DNA of 64,000 nucleotides from JBPYCR01 sp051846915 (GCF_051846915.1 NZ_JBPYCR010000015.1:1-64000), one strand, 5' to 3'; positions 36,112 through 45,408 are shown, counted from the stretch's first letter. Made by a program: numbers and translations. The notes: a model not told the origin generated them from the letters alone.

Positions 36112-36123
36112 TACATAAATGTA

Positions 36124-36168
36124 TAAAATCCTTGTCGGGTATATTCCGGCAAGGATTTTACTATTTTA
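36124..36168. terminator. Terminator of the SRP RNA, likely shared
   Basis: AAAATCCTTGTCGGG pairs with TCCGGCAAGGATTTT, followed by ACTATTTT. The A-run on the 5' side makes it usable also by the convergent lipoprotein gene. Confidence 0.85.
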
Positions 36169-36178
36169 TAAAAAGCAA

Positions 36179-36658
36179 TTAAACCTCTGGAGTTGGTGTA
36201 GGTTCCGCGTATCCTTCTTTATACTTTTCTTCAATCATGTTTCTGATTACCTTCACAGATTTTCCGTTACTGGATTCGATAATGGACTCTGCTGCAATGT
36301 CGAGACAAGCCTGGCATCTTGTAGCATGGTCATCCCAAACGAGTGAACCATCGTCGTTATTTTCATGGATAAAGCAGTCATAATTATCTTTATGTCCAAT
36401 GGATTCGTCGCCACATCCGCAATAACAAGGAATGGACTCCAACAGTTTTTGATTCTGAGCGACGGCTTGGTACAATATTTGCATTTCCTCCGACTTTGCA
36501 TCTAGAAATGGCGGCAGTTCTTTTAGGGAAGATGTTTCCTCACGCGTATCCCCTGTTACTTCCGTAGCAGGATGGTTTTGTTCTTCGCTTTCTTCTGAAG
36601 AGCAAGCAGCTGTAAATACTAGGATGATTATACCTAATAGAATCAATAATTTTTTCAT
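36179..36658 (-). CDS. PCYCGC-motif lipoprotein
   Basis: A 159-residue secreted lipoprotein. The signal and lipobox are LVFTAACSS (Cys near residue 19), followed by an acidic linker. The name-giving PCYCGCGDESIGH is at about 78-90, then NYDCFIH and RCQACLDIA add further Cys residues, probably a metal or haem/copper-type site. The PCYCGC domain family (PF13798) is known from Firmicutes, with uncertain function. It converges on the SRP RNA terminator. Confidence 0.8.
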   Translation of the reverse strand: MKKLLILLGIIILVFTAACSSEESEEQNHPATEVTGDTREETSSLKELPPFLDAKSEEMQILYQAVAQNQKLLESIPCYCGCGDESIGHKDNYDCFIHENNDDGSLVWDDHATRCQACLDIAAESIIESSNGKSVKVIRNMIEEKYKEGYAEPTPTPEV

Positions 36659-36873
36659 TAATGATAAACTCCTTTAATTTGCTGTTTACCTTATTTTATC
36701 ACGTATTTTAAAAAGAATAATGTTTGTCTCCAATTGTTCAAAATTTTTTCCTTATATTCATATCCTATATTATCTAAAAGAAATATTCGACAATAAAACA
36801 ATTAAATAGGCAAGCGGTTTCTTGCTTATTATGTTACATTAATAGTGAGCGAACAGGATGGAGCGTGCAAGAT

Positions 36874-37803
36874 ATGAAACAAATTACAATTAACGATTTA
36901 GTAAAAACTTTTTCTCTGGAAGTGTTAACAGCTAAAAATGAACTAGATGATGTTATTATGCAACCACAAACACGCAGGCCGGGGTTGGAGTTTATTGAAT
37001 ATATGGATTTTTTGCCGAAGGAACATGTTCACGTTCTTGGTGAAGATGAAATTCGTTATTTGGATAATCTAACGGATGAACAATGTGAACGGCGCGTTAG
37101 TAATATAGTGAAATATCATCCCCCATGTATTATTGTTACAGATGACCAAAGTGGTCTTGTTTATTTAACAAAATATTGTACGAAAAATAACATACCATTA
37201 TTGCGGACGGATGAACATAACTATGAATTTATTAAAAAAATTGATGCTTATTTGATTAAAAATATGGCACCCGAGATAGCGGTTCATGGGGTCTGTATCA
37301 ATGTTTTCGGTATCGGTATTCTTCTACGAGGAAAATCGGGACTAGGGAAAAGTGAAACGGCACATACGTTAATCGGTAGAGGACATCGCCTTGTTGCCGA
37401 TGATATCGTTGTTATTAAAAAGTTAAGCCCCCAAACATTACTTGGTACACATAATGGAAAAAATAGGGAGTTTCTTGCTTTGCGCAGTGTTGGACTGTTA
37501 AATGTAGTCCGTCAATATGGAAGAAAAGCATTTCAGGATGAAACTCGCATTGCTTTGGATATTGAACTGACTACGTGGAAGAGCAATACATTAAATAATG
37601 GGCTTGAAATGGAAACAAAATTTACGGAATATATGGATGTTCAAGTTCCGCATATTCAAATTCAGCTGCAGCCAGGTCGAGATGTGGCCGGGTTAATTGA
37701 AGCAGCGGCGAATAATTGGTACTTACAACAACAAGGGTACAGTGCTGCAGAGGAGTTCAGGAAACGATTGGAGTCGGACAATTACAAGTCTAGCTGGGAG
37801 TAG
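36874..37803 (+). CDS. hprK: HPr kinase/phosphorylase-like protein, divergent second type
   Basis: About 309 residues. HprK phosphorylates Ser46 of HPr to drive catabolite repression. The N-terminal domain is weakly conserved. The C-terminal kinase has AVHGVCINVFGIG, P-loop GKSGLGKSE and RGHRLVADD. The motif usually close to LEIRGLGIINV, tied to the phosphorylase activity, reads LALRSVGLLNV here, with Glu and Gly replaced. Standard hprK is followed by lgt; this copy is not. I infer a paralogue with a canonical hprK elsewhere. ATG 36874 is preferred over GTG 36865, which is too close to GGAG. Confidence 0.75.
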   Translation: MKQITINDLVKTFSLEVLTAKNELDDVIMQPQTRRPGLEFIEYMDFLPKEHVHVLGEDEIRYLDNLTDEQCERRVSNIVKYHPPCIIVTDDQSGLVYLTKYCTKNNIPLLRTDEHNYEFIKKIDAYLIKNMAPEIAVHGVCINVFGIGILLRGKSGLGKSETAHTLIGRGHRLVADDIVVIKKLSPQTLLGTHNGKNREFLALRSVGLLNVVRQYGRKAFQDETRIALDIELTTWKSNTLNNGLEMETKFTEYMDVQVPHIQIQLQPGRDVAGLIEAAANNWYLQQQGYSAAEEFRKRLESDNYKSSWE

Positions 37804-38007
37804 AGAAAGGTAAATTTTATTTCCTCCGTATTGAAAAATCAATGCTGGTAAAAAATGAGAGTGTATTAACAAACTAGGTTGTAAACAAATAAAGGTAGAT
37901 GGTTTTTCATGTACGGTTAGGCCATAATCATGAAAAAACGCTAATTTTTAAAAATCAATGGACTTTGCAAGTAGATGTGTTGATAGTCATAAGGAGGATA
38001 TGGGAAA

Positions 38008-38493
38008 TTGATTTGGACGTATTTTATTATTTTTTTATTAGCTGCAATTCCTTTTTTTGAAGTAGCAATGATCGTACCTGTCGCAATTATTGGCGGCATT
38101 CCAGCAGTCCCAGTTATTGTTATTGCCTTTTTAGGGAATTTATTAACGGTAGGTTTAGTGATTGTATTTATAGATTGGGTTCGTAATTGGCGTAGAAAGA
38201 AAAAAGCTAGTGATGAAAAGTCAGAATCCAAAGGCCATCAACGTGCTAAGAAAATTTGGGGAAAATATGGTTTGGCAGGTTTAGCATTCATTGGCCCGTT
38301 TTTTGTAGGTAGTCATGTAACGGCAATTTTGGCTGTCTCATTTGGTGGAACACGTTCAAAAACTTCAGTATTAATGACGGCAAGCATCGCATTTTGGGCA
38401 ATTTTACTTGGTAGTGCAGCATATTTTGGCTTTGACTTTCTAGTGAAAGATAAAGATGGTTTTGGTTTTATTACAAGACTTTTAAATCAATAA
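38008..38493 (+). CDS. Small multidrug export family membrane protein (COG2426)
   Basis: A 161-residue protein with four or so membrane segments and a central basic, soluble loop (RNWRRKKKASDEKSESKG). The N-terminus AAIPFFEVAMIVPVAIIGG and the IGPFFVGSHVTAILAVSFG segment are typical of the family (PF06695). A transport function is only suggested by the family name. It starts with TTG 10 bases after AAGGAGG. Confidence 0.8.
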   Translation: MIWTYFIIFLLAAIPFFEVAMIVPVAIIGGIPAVPVIVIAFLGNLLTVGLVIVFIDWVRNWRRKKKASDEKSESKGHQRAKKIWGKYGLAGLAFIGPFFVGSHVTAILAVSFGGTRSKTSVLMTASIAFWAILLGSAAYFGFDFLVKDKDGFGFITRLLNQ

Positions 38494-38659
38494 AAACATG
38501 CTGCTATTAACCGGTGTGATAACAGTAGAAGTTTGGATTGTTTTTTTAACATAAAACATAGGAAGAATCTTTGTCTGAAAAGAACTGTGATTTCGTTTGT
38601 GTTTGGACTACTGTTTGCCTAATATTTTACTAGAAATGGTTACAAAGTTATAACTATAA

Positions 38660-38696
38660 AAAACACCCCTGAGGCAGAAATTCAGGGGTGTACATC
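38660..38696 (-). terminator. Terminator of the proline dehydrogenase gene
   Basis: CACCCCTGA pairs with TCAGGGGTG; on the minus strand the stem is followed by TTTTTTATAG. Confidence 0.8.
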
Positions 38697-38793
38697 ATTC
38701 TGTGCTATTAACAATGTCATAAGCATTCCAATTAAGTAGCGGATTCACCTAGTATAGGTTGTTTCTATCCTTAAGCTGCATTCGGTCGTCTTT

Positions 38794-39768
38794 TTATTTG
38801 TTCCTCTTGCTTAGCCGACCAAGTAAAAATGCTCCAAGTCCTATCCCGATCATGGTATTCGTCTTTTTATTGAATACTTGTTTAAAAAAGAGATTGAGGT
38901 TTTGCGGACGTTCGGCAAGCCGACGCATAAAATAGCCATACCAATCCGTGCCAAATGGTACATACGTACAAAAATTGTACCCCTCCTTGGCGAGATCCAG
39001 CTGCATGTCCTTTCTAAAACCGTACAACATTTGAAATTCAAATTTTTCTCTTGGGATCTGGTTTTCTTCAACGAATTTTTTCACATGGTTAATAATATGA
39101 TGATCATGGGTTGCAATGGAAGTAAATTTCCCGTTTAATAAATGATATTCGATTAAGCGAAGAAAGTTTTCATCGATTTCTTTTTTATCTTGATAGGCAA
39201 CTTCAGGTGATTCTTTATAGGCGCCTTTTACAATCCGTAGTCGGAAGTGTTTATATTGCTTAATATCATTTATCGCCCGGAAAAAATACGCCTGAATGAC
39301 TGTTCCGATATTATCATACGTTTGGGCAAGCTCGTCGATTAAATCAAAGGACGGCTGCAAATGGTCGTAATCCTCCATATCAAAATTAATGAAGATATTA
39401 TATTCATGCGCTTTAGAAACAATCTCCCGCAAGTTTTGTAAGCAGAAGCCAAAATCAATATCAAGACCAAGCTGTGTTGGCTTCAGCGAAATATGAGCAT
39501 CGATATTGTTTTGATTAATCGATTCGATGACAGATAGAATGTGTTTTTTCGCTTCGATTGCTTCATCTTTTTCAAAAACAAATTCCCCAAGGTTGTCAAT
39601 CGTCGCTGAAATTCCTTGTGCGTTTAGTTGTTTGACGCTTTCGACCATTTCTTCCACATTTGTTCCAGCAACAACCGATTGCGCCCCTAATTTAAAGCCG
39701 TATCTTTTGGCTGCTTTATTCAGCATTTGGTTTTGTGATAATCCGATGAAAAAATTTTTAATCCACAT
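38794..39768 (-). CDS. Proline dehydrogenase
   Basis: About 324 residues; the FAD enzyme that oxidises proline to P5C (PutB/FadM type, a single-domain TIM barrel). Recognisable parts: MVESVKQLNAQGISATIDNLGEF, HISLKPTQLGLD, LRIVKGAYKESPEVAY, ATHDH and FCTYVPFGTDWYGYFMRRLAERPQN. A hydrophobic C-terminus (MIGIGLGAFLLGRL) may touch the membrane. ATG 39768 is preferred, 6 bases after AGAGGG. It stands alone, against replication; a P5C dehydrogenase partner is not in the window. Together with T-box-controlled proC it frames proline turnover. Confidence 0.93.
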   Translation of the reverse strand: MWIKNFFIGLSQNQMLNKAAKRYGFKLGAQSVVAGTNVEEMVESVKQLNAQGISATIDNLGEFVFEKDEAIEAKKHILSVIESINQNNIDAHISLKPTQLGLDIDFGFCLQNLREIVSKAHEYNIFINFDMEDYDHLQPSFDLIDELAQTYDNIGTVIQAYFFRAINDIKQYKHFRLRIVKGAYKESPEVAYQDKKEIDENFLRLIEYHLLNGKFTSIATHDHHIINHVKKFVEENQIPREKFEFQMLYGFRKDMQLDLAKEGYNFCTYVPFGTDWYGYFMRRLAERPQNLNLFFKQVFNKKTNTMIGIGLGAFLLGRLSKRNK

Positions 39769-40044
39769 AGCCATCCCTCTTTATTTTTAAGTTTAGTCGT
39801 ATCATGTACAATAATATGTTAAACGATTCCGCTTTGTTTATTATATCATTTTCAAAGTTACTTTTCCTTCCATAGGGTAGCTGTCTATGTTGGATTTTGT
39901 CTGCTAGCTTACGCTAAATTAGCGAGCTTTATATTTTATGCGAAAACGAAAACTGTATTAGAATAAAAGTGCACAGCAGTCTTGTGTTGAATTTAACAAA
40001 AGAGTAATCCCCTATCACGTTTTTAAAAAGGTGGCTTTAACTTT

Positions 40045-40542
40045 ATGAAGATTGTTGTAATAGCTGATACGCACATGCCCAATAAAGCGAAAAAACTCCC
40101 AAATCAGCTCATCACGGAATTGAAAGCAACTGATCTCATTATTCATGCAGGCGATTGGCAAACGATGGATGTTTACCGAGAACTTTCAACGTATGCGAAG
40201 GTAGAAGGTGTTATCGGAAATGTGGACGGTATAGACATTCAGCAGCATTTCAAGGAAAAAGAGATTTTACATTTAAACGACTTTAAGATTGGTGTTACAC
40301 ATGGTCATGGCCAAAAGCTGACAACAGAAAAAAGAGCTAGGGCTGCTTTTGAAAAACAGGACGTTGATTGTATTATTTTTGGCCATTCACATATCCCTGT
40401 TTTGAAGTATGAAAACGATATTTTGATTTTTAATCCTGGTTCCCCTACGGATAGAAGAAGGCAAGCTTATTATTCGTATGGTATTTTAACAATTGGAAAA
40501 GGCATTCATGCGGAACATGTTTTTTTTAGCGATAAAGATTAG
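40045..40542 (+). CDS. YfcE/MJ0936-type metallophosphoesterase
   Basis: A 165-residue calcineurin-like phosphodiesterase. Metal ligands are in order: IADTHMP (D and H), HAGDWQ, VIGNVDG, THGHG and FGHSHIP. The substrate is unknown. It sits 23 bases before a lipoprotein gene on the same strand. Confidence 0.9.
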   Translation: MKIVVIADTHMPNKAKKLPNQLITELKATDLIIHAGDWQTMDVYRELSTYAKVEGVIGNVDGIDIQQHFKEKEILHLNDFKIGVTHGHGQKLTTEKRARAAFEKQDVDCIIFGHSHIPVLKYENDILIFNPGSPTDRRRQAYYSYGILTIGKGIHAEHVFFSDKD

Positions 40543-40565
40543 AATCAAATAAAGAGGTGCTTCAA

Positions 40566-41027
40566 TTGAAAAAACTATATCTTCTGATCCCTATATTGTT
40601 CATATTATCGGCTTGTAGTAGTCCGCAATCAAAAACAAATTATTATTTATCACTAACAGGCGAAAGTGAGACGTGGGAATTGAACGGCTATGAATTAATG
40701 TTCACTCAAGATGGAAAGAAGATAGGAAATGGAAAACTGAACATGAAGGAGGAAGAATATTTCACAGATTTCTTTAGTTTTAATACGCATGTTGTTAAAA
40801 ACGGTGTAGATAATCGAATTCATGCTGGTTCCGTATCAGGGAGAACTAATATTTCGGAACAGATGACAGGAACAATTGAAGGTGAAGATGGAAAACCTGT
40901 TTCATTCGAAGAAGTAAGTAATATTTACATGATTGTTAAGTGGTGGGACACCGATAAAAATGAAGATGTCCAGGAACGAATTGATTTATATGAGAAGCCG
41001 GAAAAAGAGGAAACGTTTTTAAATTAA
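40566..41027 (+). CDS. Uncharacterised lipoprotein
   Basis: About 153 residues. The signal sequence KKLYLLIPILFILSACSS has a clear lipobox (LSAC). The rest is a soluble, mixed-charge domain with NYYLSLTGESETWELNGYEL near the start; I recognise no family. TTG 40566 (AGAGGTG 6-8 bases before) is preferred over GTG three codons earlier, which lies inside the ribosome-binding site. It appears to be co-transcribed with the phosphoesterase gene. Confidence 0.7.
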   Translation: MKKLYLLIPILFILSACSSPQSKTNYYLSLTGESETWELNGYELMFTQDGKKIGNGKLNMKEEEYFTDFFSFNTHVVKNGVDNRIHAGSVSGRTNISEQMTGTIEGEDGKPVSFEEVSNIYMIVKWWDTDKNEDVQERIDLYEKPEKEETFLN

Positions 41028-41206
41028 ATGGCGCAAGAATGAAAACAACTTTGACTATTTAAACACCTCTTATAAAATGCAGCTTGGACGTTACTATTAC
41101 ATTCGAACAACATACAACAAAGGTGGCAAAATACATTAACCCTTTTTTGTCACGAAAAGCAGAGGCGTGACGATTGTATTATTAATAACTGTTTTGTGAA
41201 AGTGTG

Positions 41207-41228
41207 GGTGAAGGTTCACATTCACCCT
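41207..41228. promoter_or_regulatory. Inverted repeat over the dnaX -35 region
   Basis: GGGTGAA-GGTTCACA-TTCACCC, 7-bp arms, overlaps the -35 hexamer of the dnaX promoter. It could be an operator; no regulator is identified. Confidence 0.45.
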
Positions 41229-41244
41229 TGAAATAGGATATAAT
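41215..41244 (+). promoter_or_regulatory. SigA-type promoter of dnaX
   Basis: TTCACA at 41215-41220, an 18-base spacer and TATAAT at 41239-41244. The 140-base leader that follows contains a strong hairpin (GAGTAAGT/ACTTACTC, about 41313-41345) without a T-run. Confidence 0.7.
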
Positions 41245-41384
41245 AGAGAGAAATGAAAAGCAAAGCAAATAGAGATGATAAACAGGTGCTTGGTCACTTG
41301 GATATAGTCGATGAGTAAGTTATATTTCGTACTATACTTACTCGTTGATCGGGTAGATGCTGCAAAAAAAGGGGATTACGTCAT

Positions 41385-43076
41385 ATGGGCTATCAAGCTT
41401 TATATCGTGTGTGGCGTCCAAGGAAATTTGCAGACGTTGTTGGGCAATCACATATAACACGAACACTGCAAAATGCCATATCGCAAAACAAATTTTCCCA
41501 CGCGTATTTGTTTTCGGGGCCACGCGGAACCGGAAAAACGAGTGCGGCAAAAATATTTGCGCAAACGATTAATTGTGAACAGGCGCCGACAGAAGAGCCT
41601 TGTAACGAATGTGCTGCTTGTCGAGGGATTTTGGATGGTTCAATTTCCGATGTCATTGAAATTGATGCGGCATCGAATACGAGTGTAGATGATATCCGGG
41701 AAATACGGGATAAAGTTAAATATGCATCCAGTTCAGTCCCTTACAAAGTGTATATTATTGATGAGGTACATATGATATCCGTCAATGCTTTTAACGCATT
41801 ATTAAAGACACTGGAAGAACCGCCCGCACACGTCGTGTTCATTTTGGCAACGACAGAGCCGCATAAAATTCCGTTAACGATTATTTCCCGCTGCCAGCGA
41901 TTTGACTTTAAGCCAATCGGGAATAAGACGATTATTGAGCGATTAAAGGTTATCGTTGAAGCAGAGGGCTTATCAGTAGCGAACGATGCGTTGGAAGCTG
42001 TTGCTCTGGCAGCTGAAGGTGGAATGCGTGATTCACTTAGTGTGCTGGATCAAGCAATTTCATACAGTACGGATCGAATAGAACTGGAAGATGTCCTTGC
42101 CGTAACCGGTGGTGTGTCACAAAAAGTATTAACAGATATTGTACAAGCGATGTATGAACAGGATGTTCAGCGGACGCTTCAATTGTTTGATGACCTCATT
42201 CAGAACGGGAAAGATCCAAGCCGTTTTGTATATGATCTTATTTACTTTTTGCGTGATGTTTTATTTTATAAAACGGCGCCGGCATTAGCAGAACATTTGG
42301 AACGAGCCGTGCTTGATGATACGTTTGAAAAGTTAACCGAACAAATCTCGGTTACATGGATACAGCAAGCGATTGTTCAATTGAATGAATGTTTGCAGGA
42401 AATAAAATGGACGAACAGCCCAAGAGTTTTTATCGAAATCGTACTGTTGACGATCACCAATCAATATGAAGAACAGCATAAAGAGCAACAATCAACGAAT
42501 GTGGCGATAGAACCAGAGGTGGTAGAACGGTTAACAAATCGGCTAACACAGCTGGAAAAGGAAATTCAAACATTACAACAAGCGCCAAAGTCGACACCTG
42601 TTCAGCAGCCGAGAAGGCAGCCACCGAAACAGCAGACAAAAAACAGCTACAAGATCCCTTATGAGCGGATAAGACCTGTTTTAGAAGGAGCGGAAAAGTC
42701 CGCCTTACAAGAAGTAACCGCGGTTTGGGCGAACTTTTTAACGCAGCTAAAATCGACGAATGCTCCTGCACATGCAACTATACAGGATAGTAAACCAGCA
42801 GCCGCTTCAGAGGGCGGGCTCGTCGTTGCGTTCAAATATGAAATTCATTGTTCTTTATTTTTGGATAATCGAAATACGGTTGAATCGGTGCTCGGGAATG
42901 TACTTGGAAAGAGTGTAACGATTTTTCCGATCCCCGAAAACGCTTGGCAGCAGTTACGATCGGAATATATTAACAGACAAGAAGAGAGTGCTACAAATGA
43001 AGAACAAGAAGGCAACCCGCTTATCGATGAAGCCCGCAAGCTAGTCGGTGATGATTTATTAGAAATTCGCGACTAA
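41385..43076 (+). CDS. dnaX: DNA polymerase III subunit gamma/tau
   Basis: A 563-residue clamp-loader ATPase. Walker A GPRGTGKTSAAK, a zinc module CEQAPTEEPCNECAACRG, Walker B IIDEVHM and the SRC motif ISRCQRF are in order. The tail from about residue 370 is Gln/Pro-rich, as in tau. The start MGYQALYRVWRP is universal. It begins the dnaX-ebfC-recR group. No programmed frameshift signal stands out. Confidence 0.97.
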   Translation: MGYQALYRVWRPRKFADVVGQSHITRTLQNAISQNKFSHAYLFSGPRGTGKTSAAKIFAQTINCEQAPTEEPCNECAACRGILDGSISDVIEIDAASNTSVDDIREIRDKVKYASSSVPYKVYIIDEVHMISVNAFNALLKTLEEPPAHVVFILATTEPHKIPLTIISRCQRFDFKPIGNKTIIERLKVIVEAEGLSVANDALEAVALAAEGGMRDSLSVLDQAISYSTDRIELEDVLAVTGGVSQKVLTDIVQAMYEQDVQRTLQLFDDLIQNGKDPSRFVYDLIYFLRDVLFYKTAPALAEHLERAVLDDTFEKLTEQISVTWIQQAIVQLNECLQEIKWTNSPRVFIEIVLLTITNQYEEQHKEQQSTNVAIEPEVVERLTNRLTQLEKEIQTLQQAPKSTPVQQPRRQPPKQQTKNSYKIPYERIRPVLEGAEKSALQEVTAVWANFLTQLKSTNAPAHATIQDSKPAAASEGGLVVAFKYEIHCSLFLDNRNTVESVLGNVLGKSVTIFPIPENAWQQLRSEYINRQEESATNEEQEGNPLIDEARKLVGDDLLEIRD

Positions 43077-43269
43077 GAAGGAATGTTGTATCAACCGGAC
43101 GTTTTAATCAAATTTGCAATAGTCCGTTCGTTGAGAAGGATGTTTTTCATGAATTGGAAAGAAGACATTTGTGTATGTTCTAAGCAGCCAAAGCAATAAT
43201 GTATACACATTGTAGTATAATGGGGCATTATTTATAAAAGGAAAACATAATATATAAGGAGGATGTACT

Positions 43270-43587
43270 ATGAAAGGCGGAAACATGGGTAACATGATGA
43301 AACAGATGCAGAAAATGCAGAAAAAAATGATGAAGGCACAGGAAGAGTTGCAAGCAATGAACTTTGAGGCTTCTGTTGGTGGTGGAATGGTTACCGTAAC
43401 TGCTAATGGTGCGAAGGAAATTATCGATGTGAATATAAATGAAGAAGCTGTTGATCCAGATGATGTTGATATGCTACAAGATATGGTTTTAGCAGCAGTA
43501 AATGATGTGATGAAACAAATAGACGAAAAAACAAATGAAACAATGGGGCAGTATACGAAAGGGTTAAATATGCCTGGAATGTTTTAG
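43270..43587 (+). CDS. ebfC: Nucleoid-associated protein EbfC/YbaB family
   Basis: A 105-residue DNA-binding dimer of the YbaB/EbfC family (YaaK). The Met/Lys-rich coiled-coil start MGNMMKQMQKMQKKMMKAQ is characteristic; the central VTVTANGAKEIIDVNI is the family core. AAGGAGG is 7 bases before ATG. It lies between dnaX and recR, as in most bacteria. A weak TATAAT at 43216 may give it its own promoter. Confidence 0.95.
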   Translation: MKGGNMGNMMKQMQKMQKKMMKAQEELQAMNFEASVGGGMVTVTANGAKEIIDVNINEEAVDPDDVDMLQDMVLAAVNDVMKQIDEKTNETMGQYTKGLNMPGMF

Positions 43588-43599
43588 GAGGCAGACAGG

Positions 43600-44196
43600 A
43601 TGTACTATCCAGAACCAATTTCCAAACTAATCGACAGCTTTACGAAGTTGCCGGGAATTGGCCCTAAAACGGCTGTCCGATTAGCTTTTTTTGTAATTGA
43701 AATGGCAGAAGACGATGTGCTCGAATTTGCCAAAGCGCTCGTAAGTGCAAAGCGTGAACTCACGCACTGTTCTATTTGTGGTCATATTACTGACCAGGAG
43801 GTTTGTTCCATCTGCCAGGACGGGACACGTGATGAATCGATTATTTGTGTAGTGGAAGATCCAAAAGACGTCATTGCCATGGAGAAGATGAAAGAATTCA
43901 CCGGCAGATACCATGTTTTGCATGGATCCATATCACCGATGGATGGAATTGGCCCCGATGATATAAATGTTCCTGACTTGCTTCATCGCCTAAAAGACGA
44001 AAAGGTCGAGGAAATTATTTTGGCAACCAATCCGAACATTGAAGGAGAAGCAACGGCAATGTACATCTCTCGTCTAGTCAGACCATCGGGTATTCGTACA
44101 ACTAGAATTGCGCATGGATTGCCTGTAGGCGGCGACTTGGAATATGCAGATGAAGTAACGCTGGCGAAATCACTTGAAGGACGGCGGGATGTATAG
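43600..44196 (+). CDS. recR: Recombination mediator RecR
   Basis: A 198-residue ring-forming protein that works with RecF and RecO at DNA gaps. The helix-hairpin-helix is LPGIGPKTAVRLAF, the zinc finger is CSICGHITDQEVCSIC, and the TOPRIM domain begins IICVVEDPKDVIAME. It starts 12 bases after ebfC with AGGAGG. Confidence 0.97.
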   Translation: MYYPEPISKLIDSFTKLPGIGPKTAVRLAFFVIEMAEDDVLEFAKALVSAKRELTHCSICGHITDQEVCSICQDGTRDESIICVVEDPKDVIAMEKMKEFTGRYHVLHGSISPMDGIGPDDINVPDLLHRLKDEKVEEIILATNPNIEGEATAMYISRLVRPSGIRTTRIAHGLPVGGDLEYADEVTLAKSLEGRRDV

Positions 44197-44328
44197 CTGC
44201 TCTGTTCGAGTGAAACAAAGCCAGCCTTTCAGCTTCAACTCAACAATTACTATTTTTAGAGGGATACCGAGTTTCAAAAAATGACGCTCCTGTGAATCGG
44301 TGAAAAATTTGGATTCAAAACAACATTC

Positions 44329-44370
44329 GAAGCTTTCGCATAAATTGGCTAAAACCAAGTTTTCTAATAA
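44329..44370 (-). repeat. Decayed type B repeat joined to a type A unit
   Basis: On the minus strand it reads TTAGAAAACTTGG then GCCAA and CGAAAGC, matching the 127 unit with substitutions. It directly abuts the tail of the unit at 44369, again showing end-to-end joining. Confidence 0.6.
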
Positions 44371-44522
44371 GGTTAGAAAGTATAAAATTCTGGCGCATAG
44401 CTGTCTAGCTCCAGCGCCCAGCCCCTCGAGGTCTTAAGCAATAACTCTTCGTGGCAAAACCGCCACTCCGATTTCTTGCTTAAGCTTGTCGGGGCTTACC
44501 AGGGCGCTTGCGCTTTTCTTAA
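44369..44522 (-). repeat. Type A structured repeat, inverted copy
   Basis: On the minus strand it starts AAGAAAAGCGCAAGCGCCC and contains CCCCGACAAGCTTAAGCAAG, as at 16385. It ends AGCTAGACAGCTATG and the tail TATACTTTCTAACCTTAT. It fills most of the recR-yaaL gap, 16 bases from the yaaL start, so it may form part of the yaaL leader. Confidence 0.88.
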
Positions 44523-44537
44523 TAAGTTGGTGATTCG

Positions 44538-44750
44538 ATGAGTAAAAAGGTGAAAAAGACGGATGTCGATAAGCAATTATTGTATGCCATTATTACTGTG
44601 GAAGCAGAATGGAAAAAAATGCAGTCGATTATAGACCAAAGCATTGATCCGGTAGACAGTAGTCTTCATCGCGTGAGTTTTGAACAAGCAAAATATATGT
44701 TTTTATTACGTGAAGCACGACACCGTAAAGTAAGTGCAATTCGATATTGA
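44538..44750 (+). CDS. yaaL: YaaL family protein (DUF2508)
   Basis: A 70-residue, highly charged protein of the DUF2508 family, with B. subtilis YaaL at the same place between recR and bofA. The helical sequence DKQLLYAIITVEAEWKKMQSI and the FEQAKYMFLLREARHRKVSA region are typical. The function is unknown. Confidence 0.88.
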   Translation: MSKKVKKTDVDKQLLYAIITVEAEWKKMQSIIDQSIDPVDSSLHRVSFEQAKYMFLLREARHRKVSAIRY

Positions 44751-44849
44751 GACCCGCATCGTTTTTCGAAGTTTTCTAGCTTTTGGTTCTTTTTTGCAAC
44801 GTTTGTTCATATGTACTAGATAACGGACAAGTTCAAGGAGGCTGAAGCT

Positions 44850-45113
44850 ATGAATTCCACTATCGTCATATCTATTATGGTCGGGTTAATTATTCTATTA
44901 TTATTTATCGGGGCGCCTGTAAAGCCGATGCGGTTTATTGCACACAGTTCTGTAAAGATCGGGATCGGAATATTATTTTTGTTTTTCTTTAACGTTTTTG
45001 CTGGATCGATCGGATTGCACATTCCTATTAATCTGTTTACTGTATTAATCTCTGGGTTCCTGGGAATCTTCGGTGTCAGCTCGCTTGCTGCTATTCAAAT
45101 TTTCCTTGTATAA
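44850..45113 (+). CDS. bofA: Pro-sigma-K processing inhibitor BofA
   Basis: An 87-residue membrane protein with two to three hydrophobic segments (IVISIMVGLIILLLFIG; IGIGILFLFFFNVFAGSIG; INLFTVLISGFLGIFG). In B. subtilis BofA with SpoIVFA holds the SpoIVFB protease inactive in the outer forespore membrane until sigma-G signalling. AAGGAGG is 8-9 bases upstream. Its presence shows sporulation capacity. Confidence 0.93.
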   Translation: MNSTIVISIMVGLIILLLFIGAPVKPMRFIAHSSVKIGIGILFLFFFNVFAGSIGLHIPINLFTVLISGFLGIFGVSSLAAIQIFLV

Positions 45114-45234
45114 ATGCTTGAGCGTATCCAATCTATTTATTGGAGATAAAAATTTTCGTTGTTTCCAAGATTTTATGTATAGACTCCAGTCGTTTAGGAA
45201 AAACTATGTACTAAACGATTAGGAGGGGAAGCAA

Positions 45235-45408
45235 ATGGAATATTGCGGCATATGTGAAGAAAAGAAAGAAAATGGCATTCATTTATACAAACTATTTATT
45301 TGCTGTGAATGTGAAAGAAATATGATTCATACAGAGCCAAGAGAAGAAAAGTACCGCTATTACTTGAGTAAATTAAAAAATATGAATCAACCAACATTAT
45401 ATTCATAG
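45235..45408 (+). CDS. csfB: Anti-sigma-G factor Gin (CsfB)
   Basis: A 57-residue zinc protein. Cys pairs CGIC and CCEC bind zinc; EKKENGIHLYKLFICCEC and the end LKNMNQPTLYS align with B. subtilis CsfB. Gin inhibits sigma-G (and sigma-E) to prevent early or misplaced forespore expression. AGGAGGGG is 6-8 bases upstream. It lies after bofA, without the rrnA operon that separates them in B. subtilis. Confidence 0.92.
   Translation: MEYCGICEEKKENGIHLYKLFICCECERNMIHTEPREEKYRYYLSKLKNMNQPTLYS

Noticed and set aside
37901..37936. Inverted repeat TTTTTCATG / CATGAAAAA between hprK and the exporter gene
   Set aside because: The T-run is on the wrong side for a terminator on either strand, and there is no evidence for a regulator; probably chance in AT-rich DNA.
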